Shown here: piece by piece, positions 14,070 to 21,668 of the stretch | Position numbering within the stretch: position 1 is the first letter of the stretch | Layout: every line of letters starts with the position of its first letter | Source of the DNA: a virus | DNA length: 23,077 nucleotides | IMG/VR virus record: IMGVR_UViG_3300030389_000384 | Coordinates: 1-23,077 of that record | Direction: 5' to 3' (one strand) | Notes under the pieces: generated by a model | Seen by the model: only the letters and a program-made list of their open reading frames with translations | Told to the model about the DNA's origin: nothing | The model's database searches: none | Translations under genes and position numbers: made by a program

Positions 14070-14737
14070 TGACCACTTCAGGAAGCACAGATTTTGAGCT
14101 AAACGTCGCTGATTATGTAGAAGAGGCGTTTGAACGGTGCGGTTTGGAGGTTCGTACAGGTTACGACCTCCAGACTACGCGCCGTTCTCTTAATATTCTG
14201 TTTGCGGACTGGGCTAATCGTGGTCTTAATCAATGGACTATCGAACAACGAACACAGGCTCTTACTGCTGCTGACGGAGAATATTCTATAGGAACAGATG
14301 TTATAGATATTCTGTCCGCCGTGGTTCGTCGCAGTAACACCGACTTTGCTTTAGACCGACTTAGCAGGAGTGAGTTTTTAAATATTCCTACTAAAACAAC
14401 TCAGGGACGCCCTAATCAATTTTTTTTAGATAGGCAGATAACGCCTAACCTTAAAATATGGCCTGTTCCTGAAAACAGCACTGACACTGTTATCTATGAT
14501 GCTTTAACGAGGATACAAGACGCGGATACCCCGACAAATACGGTTGAGGTTCCCTTCAGGTTTTACCCATGTCTTGCTGCGGGATTAGCTTATTATCTTT
14601 CTATGAAAAGAGCACCCGACAGGGTTCAACTTTTAAAAGCTGTTTACGAAGAAGAGTTTGAGCGAGCCGCCACAGAGGATAGAGACAGGGCTTCGTATAA
14701 TGTTGTTCCACAGTATCAATATTTTAAGACAAACTAA
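14069..14737 (+). CDS. Head-to-tail connector, P22 gp4-like
   Basis: A 222-aa probable connector that seals the portal after packaging and starts the tail. The N-terminal helical part, DYVEEAFERCGLEVRTGYDL followed by RRSLNILFADWANRGLNQWT, resembles the helical fold of P22 gp4-type tail accessory factors, where a bundle of helices binds beneath the portal. A beta region with DIL and KIWPVPENSTDTVIYDALTR follows, then the helical VPFRFYPCLAAGLAYYLSMK and an Arg/Glu-rich C-terminal helix. TAATG coupling links it to both neighbours. The functional class is inferred from helix pattern, gene order and memory of similar genes; sequence similarity to P22 gp4 itself is weak. Confidence 0.78.
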   Translation: MTTSGSTDFELNVADYVEEAFERCGLEVRTGYDLQTTRRSLNILFADWANRGLNQWTIEQRTQALTAADGEYSIGTDVIDILSAVVRRSNTDFALDRLSRSEFLNIPTKTTQGRPNQFFLDRQITPNLKIWPVPENSTDTVIYDALTRIQDADTPTNTVEVPFRFYPCLAAGLAYYLSMKRAPDRVQLLKAVYEEEFERAATEDRDRASYNVVPQYQYFKTN

Positions 14738-15036
14738 TGGGTAAATTTGCTTCTGGAAAAAACGCATACGCAATATCGGACCGCTCTGGTTTTCGGTATA
14801 GATATAAAAATATGCGTAAAGAGTGGAACGGAGCTTTGGTTGGTAAAGATGAATTTGAGCCTAAACAGCCTCAACTAGGTCCTTTTCATACAGTAGCAGA
14901 TGCTCAGGCACTTAAAGATGCTCGCCCTGACCGTAAGGAACCTTTTGTCCTTCTTGTAGGGGTAGCCCCTCTTGGAAAAGATTTAATTCCAATCAAAGCC
15001 TCTGGTCAGGTAGGTAAAGTAACGGTGGTGGTGTAG
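14737..15036 (+). CDS. Conserved small virion-module protein
   Basis: A 99-aa basic protein beginning GKFASGKNAYAISDRSGFRY RYK. This pattern, with MRKEWNGALVGKDEFEPKQP a little later, is one I recall as strongly conserved among marine phages between the connector and adaptor genes. The C-terminal part (LLVGVAPLGKDLIPIKASGQ) is hydrophobic-rich but has no membrane helix. Function unknown; its constant position suggests a small neck or head-closure component. It is joined by TAATG to the gene before it and lies 3 bases from the next gene. Confidence 0.8.
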   Translation: MGKFASGKNAYAISDRSGFRYRYKNMRKEWNGALVGKDEFEPKQPQLGPFHTVADAQALKDARPDRKEPFVLLVGVAPLGKDLIPIKASGQVGKVTVVV

Positions 15037-15039
15037 ACG

Positions 15040-15687
15040 ATGAGCTTTACATTTGCACAGCTAAAAACAGCCATACAGGATTTTACTGAGAATACAGAAA
15101 CATCCTTTGTGAACAATCTTCCTGTTTTTATACGAGCAGCAGAAGATAGGATTTTAGGTCTTGTAGACTTAGAGTATTTTAGAAAAAACGTCACAGGTGT
15201 TATGAGTAGTGGTGATAAGTTTCTAAACGCTCCAGATGATTATTTAGCTTCCTTTTCTCTCTCCATAGAAGTATCTAGTAGCAAAGTTTTTTTGTTGCAA
15301 AAAGATGTAAACTTTATTCAAGAGTATAACCCAAACGGCTCTACTACAGGACAACCTGTATATTATGCGTTGTTTGACGTAGATAATTTTATTATAGCTC
15401 CCACACCAGACGCAAATTATTCCAGTGAACTTCATTATTTTTTTAGACCCGCTAGTCTAACCGCAGGAGCGGATAGTGGGACTACTTGGATAAGTACAAA
15501 TGCCCCAAACACTATTTTATACGCCTCTTTAGTAGAGGCATATACCTACATGAAAGGCGAGCCGGATCTTTTAACCCTTTATAATAATAGGTTTACGGAG
15601 GCTTTACAGAGGCTTAAAGATTTGGCCGAAGCTCGTGAAAACAGTGACGCTTATCGTGATGGTTTACCAAGAAGGCCCAGAACATAA
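15040..15687 (+). CDS. Head-tail adaptor protein (SU10 adaptor-like)
   Basis: A 215-aa probable neck adaptor. It opens with the helix MSFTFAQLKTAIQDFTENTE, then NNLPVFIRAAEDRILGLVDL, a pattern I recognise from the adaptor family of short-tailed phages such as SU10 (DUF/PF name from memory: SU10_adaptor). A beta domain with NAPDDYLASFSLSIE and QPVYYALFDVDNFIIAPTPD follows. The helical end is SLVEAYTYMKGEPDLLTLYN, and the final Arg-rich segment is DGLPRRPRT. Such adaptors form a 12-fold ring below the portal. It is coupled by TAATG to the next gene. Confidence 0.85.
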   Translation: MSFTFAQLKTAIQDFTENTETSFVNNLPVFIRAAEDRILGLVDLEYFRKNVTGVMSSGDKFLNAPDDYLASFSLSIEVSSSKVFLLQKDVNFIQEYNPNGSTTGQPVYYALFDVDNFIIAPTPDANYSSELHYFFRPASLTAGADSGTTWISTNAPNTILYASLVEAYTYMKGEPDLLTLYNNRFTEALQRLKDLAEARENSDAYRDGLPRRPRT

Positions 15688-15980
15688 TGTTTGATGTTAA
15701 TATAAGTATGCCAGAGGATTTTCATGTTAATGTAGGAACCACTTCAGACAGGGGTTGGACTCCTGAAGAAGTTGCGCATAGATGTGCTAATAAATTAATG
15801 TCGGTTTCTAAAAATGCTCCACCTGTCATAAAAGATCAGGCGGAGGCTTTTAAAAAAGATATTGAAACTGTTGTAACTTTATATATGAAAGAAGCTATAA
15901 AATCAGATAGAACTACAGTATATAACGCTATAAAGGAAGCGGGATATGGTGATTTAGCAGAGATGATTAGGAGGTTATGA
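15687..15980 (+). CDS. Small conserved helical phage protein
   Basis: A 97-aa protein. It contains DRGWTPEEVAHRCANKLMSV, then PPVIKDQAEAFKKDIETVVT and MKEAIKSDRTTVYNAIKEAG. The protein looks almost all-helical. I recall the motif 'RG[WF]TPEE[VI]A' with 'HPVI..QA.AFK' in small proteins encoded beside tail genes in many marine phages. No signal, membrane helix or enzyme motif is present. It is coupled by TAATG with the adaptor gene upstream and followed one base later by the next ORF, so it is probably co-expressed with the tail module. Confidence 0.82.
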   Translation: MFDVNISMPEDFHVNVGTTSDRGWTPEEVAHRCANKLMSVSKNAPPVIKDQAEAFKKDIETVVTLYMKEAIKSDRTTVYNAIKEAGYGDLAEMIRRL

Positions 15981-15981
15981 A

Positions 15982-16413
15982 ATGTCTATCACTCAAGCAA
16001 TGTGTACAAGTTTTAAAAAGGAACTGCTTGAAGCCAAGCATAATTTTCTTAATTCTGGTGGGAGCACTTTTAAACTAGCCTTATACACTAGCAGTGCTAG
16101 TTTAGATGCAGCTACTACAGCTTACACAACAAGTAACGAGGTGTCGGGCACTGGGTACACGGCTAAAGGGAACACGCTTACAAGAGTAAATCCCTCTACC
16201 AGTGGAACCACGGCATTAACTGATTTTGCAGACACCACATTTAGTAGTTCGACCATAACAGCTAGAGGTGCTTTAATATTTAATGAGGATACGTCGGGGG
16301 ACACTTCTGTATGTGTGCTTGATTTTGGTGCGGATAAATCAAGCTCATCTGGAGATTTTACAATTACTTTTCCGACGGCTGATGCGTCGTCCGCGATAAT
16401 TAGAATAGCTTAA
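15982..16413 (+). CDS. Putative beta-rich tail/virion protein
   Basis: A 143-aa Ser/Thr/Ala-rich protein. The N-terminal helical stretch AMCTSFKKELLEAKHNFLNS is followed by STFKLALYTSSASLDAATTA and a long beta-rich part ending FTITFPTADASSAIIRIA. The opening 'MCTSFKKELLEAKHNF' is, as I recall, a conserved start of short virion proteins next to the fibre genes of marine phages. Function unknown; the strand pattern fits a surface or tail component. It is coupled by TAATG to the repeat protein at 16413. Confidence 0.78.
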   Translation: MSITQAMCTSFKKELLEAKHNFLNSGGSTFKLALYTSSASLDAATTAYTTSNEVSGTGYTAKGNTLTRVNPSTSGTTALTDFADTTFSSSTITARGALIFNEDTSGDTSVCVLDFGADKSSSSGDFTITFPTADASSAIIRIA

Positions 16414-17066
16414 TGACTGATGTAATTGTAGCATTTGAGGGATGGAACTCCTCTACCCAATCATGGGGAGAAGCGGGTTGGGGGCAGGATGTTTCTGTTC
16501 CCGGTGCTACAGCAGGGTTAGGAAGCGTTACAGTATCGGCTGATGCTAATGTTTCTGCTACAGGGGTAGAGGGAACTGGTTCCCTTGGTTCTGTCACAGT
16601 ATTAACGGGTGTTAATATTACCGTTACAGGGGTGGCAGGCACAACTTCTTTGGGAACAGTTGCTGTTACAGGTGATGCTAATATTTCTGCTACAGGGGTA
16701 GCAGGCACTTCTGAGCTAGGTTCTGTTACAATAGTAATTGACGCTAGTACCGCTGCTACAGGGGTAGCAGGCACTGGCACTGTTGGGTCTGTTACCGTAG
16801 TTGAAGGGCAAGGTGTAGTTGTTGAGGCTACTGGTGTTTCTGCTACAGGAGAAACGTCAAGTGTAAATATCTGGGGGTTAATAACACCAAGTCAAGAACC
16901 CAGTTGGTCTGTAATAAGTCCTGACCAGACGCCCAGTTGGTCTGTAATAAGTCCTGACCAGACGCCCAGTTGGTCTGTAATAAGTCCTGACCAGACGCCC
17001 AGTTGGTCCGGTATAACACCAAGTCAAACACCTAATTGGCAAGAAACAAGGCGTGAGGCTGCTTAA
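16413..17066 (+). CDS. Two-repeat-type virion protein (tail/fibre-associated)
   Basis: A 217-aa protein made of two different repeats. After an N-terminal Trp-rich part (WNSSTQSWGEAGWGQDVSVP), residues 35-146 hold about five copies of a 22-residue unit of the form LGSVTV..DANVSATGVAGT. Residues 157-209 hold five copies of an 11-residue unit of the form SVISPDQTPSW, three of them identical in DNA. Repeated short beta strands suggest an extended, probably surface-exposed, solenoid-like or adhesive element. Position before the fibre gene and marine-phage parallels in memory support a tail component. The exact role is unknown, and repeat number could vary between relatives. Confidence 0.85.
   Translation: MTDVIVAFEGWNSSTQSWGEAGWGQDVSVPGATAGLGSVTVSADANVSATGVEGTGSLGSVTVLTGVNITVTGVAGTTSLGTVAVTGDANISATGVAGTSELGSVTIVIDASTAATGVAGTGTVGSVTVVEGQGVVVEATGVSATGETSSVNIWGLITPSQEPSWSVISPDQTPSWSVISPDQTPSWSVISPDQTPSWSGITPSQTPNWQETRREAA
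16515..16850 (+). repeat. Degenerate 66-bp repeats encoding 22-aa units
   Basis: Four full units of 22 residues (residues 35-56, 57-78, 79-100 and 101-122 of the host gene) and a fifth longer unit share 'LG[ST]V[TA]V ... ATGVAGT'. Short DNA runs such as 'gctacaggggtagcaggcac' recur, but the copies are otherwise diverged, in contrast to the exact repeats further down the gene. Confidence 0.9.
16899..17008 (+). repeat. Three exact 33-bp tandem repeats
   Basis: Units at 16899-16931, 16932-16964 and 16965-16997 are identical and are followed by a partial fourth copy to 17008. They encode repeats of PSWSVISPDQT. Two more diverged 11-aa units flank them, so five occur in the protein. Exact identity points to recent expansion by slippage or recombination. 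Confidence 0.95.
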
Positions 17067-17082
17067 TTAAGGATATAATGAG

Positions 17083-19017
17083 ATGACTAGCACATATGTA
17101 AATGATCTTAGACTTAATGAACTCGCAACTGGAGACGGCTCTGGTACTTGGGGTGATACGACAAACACTAATCTTGAACTTATCGGAGAGGCTTTATCAT
17201 TTGGTACTGAGGCGATTACCACAAATGCAGATACTCATACATCCACGGTAGCAGATGGAGCGACAGATCCTGCTCGGTCTATGTTTATTAAATATACAGG
17301 AACTTTAGATTCAGCTTGTACTATTACTATAGCTCCTAACACATTATCGAGAGTTCATTTTATTGAAAACGCAACTAGTGGATCTCAAAATATAATTATA
17401 AAACAAGGATCTGGGGCAACAGTTACTATAGCTCCCGGAGATGTTAAAGCTGTTTATCTTGATGGGGCAGGATCTGGGGCGGCTGTTGTAGATGCTTTTG
17501 CATCTTTATCTGTTGTTGATCTTAAAGTTGGCGATGATTTAACTCTTAACAGCGATAGTGCGATTTTAGGGTTTGGTGCAGATACAGACACAACCCTTAC
17601 ACATACAGATGGTACTGGATTAACTCTTAACTCTACTAACAAACTAACTTTTGGCGATGTAGCTAGTTTCGTACAGCAAAGCAGTGATGGTGTTTTAAGG
17701 ATTGATGGTGAAGCAACCATAGACCTTAATGCCTCAACAGCAGTTACTGTTAGTAATGATTTAAAACTAGATTCGGATTCTTCCGTGTTAGGTTTTGGTG
17801 CAGACAATGACACCACTCTCACGCACACAGATGGTACAGGTCTTACACTTAACTCCACTAATAAATTAACCTTTGGTGATGCAGCTAGTTTCGTACAGCA
17901 AAGTAGTGATGGTGTTCTTCGTATAGATGGAGAGGCTACTATTGATCTTAATGCGTCTACCGCTGTTACAGTCAGCAATGATCTTAAATTAGACTCTGAT
18001 AGTGCAGTCTTAGGGTTTGGCGCAGATAACGACATAACTATTACACATGATCCTGATGATGGTTTGTTCTTTAAATCAGCAGCAACAGCAGATGATAACC
18101 CATTTGTTCTTACACTTCAAACAGGTGAAACAGATATTGCTGCTGATGATAAATTAGGGGTAATTGATTTTCAAGCTCCTGATGAAGGTGCAGGAACAGA
18201 TGCTATATTAGTGGCTGCTGGTATAGAAGCAATATCAGAAGGAGATTTTTCAGCTAGTTCTAATGCCACATCTTTAGTTTTTAAAACTGGTGCTTCAGAG
18301 GCGGCCACAGAAAAAGTTAGAATTAAATCAAACGGGCGAGTGGGTATTGGTGTAGATCCTAGTAATGATCTTCACATCAAGTCCTCAAACCCTGTCATTA
18401 GACTTGAAGATTCTGATGGTTCATCCAGTATCTATGCTCAAATGTTTAGTGATGCAAGTGGTAAACTTACATTTCGAGCAGACCCCGGAAATGCAGCAGG
18501 TTCAAGTAAAATAAATTTTGAAATTGATGGTTCAGAAGTTCAAAGTATTGATGCAAGTGGTCATATTTTAAAACCACTTAACTCAGCTTTCTCAGCAGTA
18601 TTGGCCGCAGATCTTGATAATAAAACAGGCGATGGAACAACATTCACTATTGACAGTACCTTGGGGGCTTCTTTTACAGAAATTTATGACAAGAACAGTG
18701 ATTTTAGTAATGGAATATTTACTGCACCTGTAACCGGTCGGTATCTTTTACATTGTGCAATATTTATGGATGGTTTCACTGCCAATCATAATTCTGGTAT
18801 ATTAAGGTTTACAACATCTAATAGGAATTATGATTTCTTTTATAATCCTAGAAACTATGCAAATGTTGGAACAAATCTTCATGCCCATGCTACAGTAATT
18901 GCAGATATGGATTCTACCGATACAGCTAGAATTTCAGTGTTTGTAGGTAGCACAGATAAAACGGTAGATATTAAAACAGCGTCAATCACTAGATTTGCTG
19001 GAGAACTTTTAGGATAA
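17083..19017 (+). CDS. Tail fibre with C1q-like C-terminal head
   Basis: A 644-aa probable receptor-binding fibre. The N-terminal domain (1-150), opening TYVNDLRLNELATGDGSGTW, is the tail-attachment type common in marine phages. Residues 155-302 consist of two 74-aa repeats, LxSDSxxLGFGAD through AVTVSNDLK, and the start of a third lies at 303-322. Residues 323-497 are beta-rich with GRVGIGVDPSNDLHIK, the spacer pattern that often precedes fibre heads. The C-terminus (about 498-644) has the C1q/TNF-like signature FSAVLAADLDN, then YDKNSDFSNGIFTAPVTGRY and a late GRYLLHC strand. It carries no endosialidase-like autocleavage motif I can see. Shine-Dalgarno AAGGATAT precedes the ATG. Confidence 0.9.
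   Translation: MTSTYVNDLRLNELATGDGSGTWGDTTNTNLELIGEALSFGTEAITTNADTHTSTVADGATDPARSMFIKYTGTLDSACTITIAPNTLSRVHFIENATSGSQNIIIKQGSGATVTIAPGDVKAVYLDGAGSGAAVVDAFASLSVVDLKVGDDLTLNSDSAILGFGADTDTTLTHTDGTGLTLNSTNKLTFGDVASFVQQSSDGVLRIDGEATIDLNASTAVTVSNDLKLDSDSSVLGFGADNDTTLTHTDGTGLTLNSTNKLTFGDAASFVQQSSDGVLRIDGEATIDLNASTAVTVSNDLKLDSDSAVLGFGADNDITITHDPDDGLFFKSAATADDNPFVLTLQTGETDIAADDKLGVIDFQAPDEGAGTDAILVAAGIEAISEGDFSASSNATSLVFKTGASEAATEKVRIKSNGRVGIGVDPSNDLHIKSSNPVIRLEDSDGSSSIYAQMFSDASGKLTFRADPGNAAGSSKINFEIDGSEVQSIDASGHILKPLNSAFSAVLAADLDNKTGDGTTFTIDSTLGASFTEIYDKNSDFSNGIFTAPVTGRYLLHCAIFMDGFTANHNSGILRFTTSNRNYDFFYNPRNYANVGTNLHAHATVIADMDSTDTARISVFVGSTDKTVDIKTASITRFAGELLG
17545..18048 (+). repeat. 222-bp (74-aa) repeats in the fibre gene
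   Basis: Copies begin at 17545 and 17767, and a partial copy begins at 17989 (222-bp spacing). The two complete copies differ at 5 of 74 residues but at many synonymous sites. For example, over the 53 codons 17608-17766 against 17830-17988 I count 27 synonymous codon differences and 1 amino-acid change. Confidence 0.95.
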
Positions 19018-19028
19018 AGGAGAATATT

Positions 19029-19289
19029 ATGGCTATTACATTAAACATCACAGTAAGTGATGAAGATGAAAAGATTTTAAAAAACGATCTTCTTAATCCA
19101 GAAGATTGGATAAAAGATGCAGTACAACAAAAAATTGAAAACTGTTATTCACGATTTCAAAGCGAGTGGACAGTTAAATTAATGAATGATGCAAGTTTTT
19201 CTGACCCAATACCATCTAATAAATCAGGTTTCATTACTTTGGTAACAGGACGTTCAGATTATAAAAATCGCGCCGAAAGAGATTCATAA
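19029..19289 (+). CDS. Small protein of unknown function after the fibre
   Basis: An 86-aa protein with AAGGAG 7-12 bases before its ATG. It has NITVSDEDEKILKNDLLNPE, then WIKDAVQQKIENCYSRFQSE, predicted helices, and a short C-terminal tail GRSDYKNRAERDS. No domain is recognised with confidence, though I recall similar opening phrases from proteins beside marine phage fibres. A chaperone or fibre-assembly partner would fit the location, but there is no direct evidence. Confidence 0.75.
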   Translation: MAITLNITVSDEDEKILKNDLLNPEDWIKDAVQQKIENCYSRFQSEWTVKLMNDASFSDPIPSNKSGFITLVTGRSDYKNRAERDS

Positions 19290-19306
19290 TAATAAAAGGC
19301 AAATAA

Positions 19307-19501
19307 ATGGAAAACAACGTAATCACCATAAATAATGTTGAGTATAAAGAAGAAGAACTTCAAGATCAAAGCAAGTATTTGATTGCTCAGATTAAAGATC
19401 TTCAAACACAAAGATCACAAATAAAATTTAAACTAGATCAAATTGATGCCGCTTTGTCTACAATGACAAATCGTTTAATTGAAAGTGTAAAAAAAGATTA
19501 A
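19307..19501 (+). CDS. Short coiled-coil protein, DUF6447-like
   Basis: A 64-aa protein beginning MENNVITINNVEYKEEELQD, followed by SKYLIAQIKDLQTQRSQIKF and KLDQIDAALSTMTNRLIESV, a heptad-like helix. The opening 'ITINxxEYxEEEL' and the 'IAQIxDLxxxxxxxxFKLDQ' helix match a small marine-phage family I recall as DUF6447. It sits just after the fibre and is joined by TAATG to the large nozzle-like gene. It may be a fibre or nozzle assembly factor, by context only. Confidence 0.8.
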   Translation: MENNVITINNVEYKEEELQDQSKYLIAQIKDLQTQRSQIKFKLDQIDAALSTMTNRLIESVKKD

Positions 19502-21315
19502 TGCCTTTATCCAGTTTTAAATTTAAACCCGGAGTTAACACAGAGCTTACCTCTTATGCTAATGAAGGGGGTTGGAACGATTGCGACAAAATTAGATTTA
19601 GGTTTGGGTTTCCCGAAAAGTTAGGCGGTTGGGTTAAAAAGTCTTTAAACTCTTTTTTGGGTACTTGTAGATCATTACACGCTTGGGTTGCGTTAGACGG
19701 TTCAAAGTTTTTAGGTGTAGGCACACACAAGAAGTTTTACATTGAAGAGGGTGGTGCTTTCAATGATGTAACTCCGCTTCGTAAAACAACAACTAATGCC
19801 GCTACTTTTGCCGCTACAAATGGATCAACCACCGTTACTGTCACAGATAGTGGACACGAAGCTATCGTAGGAGACTTTGTAACTTTTAGCGGTGCTGCTA
19901 CGTTAGGTGGTAACATAACTGCTGCTGTTCTAAACATAGAGTACGAGGTAGTTACAGTTCCAACGGCAAACACTTATACGATAACAACGTCTGTTGCCGC
20001 TAATTCTTCTGATTCAGGTAATGGTGGAGGAAGCGTTGTTGCAAAGTATCAAATTAATGTGGGTATAGACACTGTTGTTCCGGGCACAGGTTGGGGCGCA
20101 GGCACTTGGGGTCGTGGCACTTGGGGTTCGGCGGCAACCACTGTTGCGGGCGGTGGTAGCATACGTATCTTTAGTCAAGACAACTTTGGTGAAGATTTAA
20201 TATTTAATATTCGTGATGGATCTATTTATTATTGGGATAAAACAAACGGTCTTTCAACCAGAGCAGTCGAACTCTCCACTTTAGATACTAATGCCCCTAC
20301 TATAGCTCGTGCTGTTTTGGTCTCAGACAGAGACAGGCATGTGATTGCTTTCGGTTGTAACCCTTTAGGTTCTTCTACGCAGGATAAACTTCTTATACGT
20401 TTTTCCTCGCAAGAAAACGCTACAGATTGGCTTGCCACTGCAACAAATACCGCAGGGGATTTGGTAGTTGGATCAGGTTCACAAATAATATCGGTAACGG
20501 AAACACGACGAGAGGTGTTTGTTCTTACTGATAATTCGGCTCATTCTCTACAGTTCATAGGGCCTCCTTTTACTTTTGGGCTTACGCAAATATCTACAGG
20601 GATCACGGTTCTCGGTCCAAACGCCGCGGTTGCCGCAGGTGATGCTGTATTTTGGATGGGAGACGGTCGATTTTATCTTTATGACGGCACCGTAAAACCG
20701 TTGCCTTGCACAGTTCGTGATACTGTTTTTGATAATTTTAACTTTACCCAAGCAGAACAGGTATATGCAGGTTTAAACTCTGAGTTTGGGGAGGTGTTTT
20801 GGTTTTATCCCTCAGCCGATTCTTCTTTTAACGACAAATATGTTATTTATAATTATGACGAACAGGTTTGGTATTTTGGTTCTCTAGCGCGGAGCGCGTG
20901 GCTAGACAGAGGAATTAATCAATTCCCTATTGCCGCAGAGGGCGGGTTTTTGTTTAACCACGAAGAGGGTGCAGATGACGACGGGTCTGCGCTTTCTGCT
21001 TTTATAGAGAGCAGTCCTGTAGATATAGGGGATGGAGAAAACTTCGCTTTTGTTCGTAGGTTAATACCAGACATTAGCTTTTTGGATTCTGGGGTGGGAG
21101 CTACAAAAACGGCTAAGTTTACTTTAAAAGCAGAGGATTTTCCCGGAACAGGTTATACTAAATCGTTTGAAACAGATGTGACCGGAACGGCCACTCTTAA
21201 CCATGTCAGACTCCGCGGCAGAGCAGTCGGCGTTAGAGTTGAGACAGATGGGTTAGGAGTAACTTGGCGACTTGGCTCGACCAGAATAGACATTAAACAG
21301 GATGGACGACGATGA
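19501..21315 (+). CDS. Tail nozzle / DNA-stabilising protein, P22 gp10-like
   Basis: A 604-aa probable beta-propeller component of the short tail that plugs or extends the neck. It opens MPLSSFKFKPGVNTELTSYA, then WNDCDKIRFRFGFPEKLGGW. Residues about 95-180 form a beta insertion with TVTVTDSGHEAIVGDFVTFS. The later part has blocks such as VLVSDRDRHVIAFGCNPLGS, VTETRREVFVLTDNSAHSLQ, GDGRFYLYDG and YVIYNYDEQVWYFGSLARSA, repeated 'read-out' strands like those of P22 gp10 and T7 gp12-type nozzle proteins. P22 gp10 is shorter (about 470 aa). The family call is by overall pattern. ATGA overlap joins it to the next gene. Confidence 0.82.
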   Translation: MPLSSFKFKPGVNTELTSYANEGGWNDCDKIRFRFGFPEKLGGWVKKSLNSFLGTCRSLHAWVALDGSKFLGVGTHKKFYIEEGGAFNDVTPLRKTTTNAATFAATNGSTTVTVTDSGHEAIVGDFVTFSGAATLGGNITAAVLNIEYEVVTVPTANTYTITTSVAANSSDSGNGGGSVVAKYQINVGIDTVVPGTGWGAGTWGRGTWGSAATTVAGGGSIRIFSQDNFGEDLIFNIRDGSIYYWDKTNGLSTRAVELSTLDTNAPTIARAVLVSDRDRHVIAFGCNPLGSSTQDKLLIRFSSQENATDWLATATNTAGDLVVGSGSQIISVTETRREVFVLTDNSAHSLQFIGPPFTFGLTQISTGITVLGPNAAVAAGDAVFWMGDGRFYLYDGTVKPLPCTVRDTVFDNFNFTQAEQVYAGLNSEFGEVFWFYPSADSSFNDKYVIYNYDEQVWYFGSLARSAWLDRGINQFPIAAEGGFLFNHEEGADDDGSALSAFIESSPVDIGDGENFAFVRRLIPDISFLDSGVGATKTAKFTLKAEDFPGTGYTKSFETDVTGTATLNHVRLRGRAVGVRVETDGLGVTWRLGSTRIDIKQDGRR

Positions 21316-21611
21316 GCGGAAGATCTCTGGTTCCCCCCACATTTTCTGTTCCTCCTCGGACTTACTCCCCTGTTTATTTTGATGATCTGGTTAGAGCCTT
21401 GTCGCTCTTTTTATTACAAACACAGCAGCCCGGAGAGGGGCGGCACACAACAATGGTTTTTACGGATTTACCTAACAACGATGTAGGTCTTGAGGTAGGT
21501 TCAGTAATGGATGTGGATGGGTTTCTAAAAATATCTAGGTTAAACAACCCACATATCGCAGGAAGTGCAGGAACGGGTGCAGTGGGAACAGTTTCTGTTA
21601 CTACAGGTTAA
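21312..21611 (+). CDS. Small conserved protein after the nozzle gene
   Basis: A 99-aa protein coupled to the nozzle gene by ATGA overlap. It has a Pro/Ser-rich N-terminus (PTFSVPPRTYSPVYFDDLVR), a short amphipathic helix (RALSLFLLQTQQPG), and then LPNNDVGLEVGSVMDVDGFL and a Gly/Ala/Thr-rich end. Marine-phage relatives in memory occupy the same location. The YSPVYFDDLVRALSLFL segment might mediate binding. It has no membrane helix or enzyme motif. A minor tail or virion protein is the best guess. Confidence 0.78.
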   Translation: MSGRSLVPPTFSVPPRTYSPVYFDDLVRALSLFLLQTQQPGEGRHTTMVFTDLPNNDVGLEVGSVMDVDGFLKISRLNNPHIAGSAGTGAVGTVSVTTG

Positions 21612-21668
21612 ATGTAGACCAGCTTATATGTTTTATGTAAGATGGCACAGCTTTAGATGGTGTAAGAC
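21612..21668. other. Short intergenic spacer
   Basis: 57 bases separate the small protein at 21312 from the large ORF at 21669. I see no terminator hairpin and no clear promoter. The only ribosome-site candidate for the next gene is a weak GGTG near the ATG. Confidence 0.5.

Noticed and set aside
16899-17008. 33-bp direct repeats as a CRISPR-like array
   Set aside because: The copies abut with no spacers and keep an open reading frame, so they are coding tandem repeats.
17454-18035. 193-aa open frame on the minus strand
   Set aside because: It is antisense to the fibre repeats, has no ribosome site, and its Ser/Pro/Val repeats are simply the complement of the 222-bp units.
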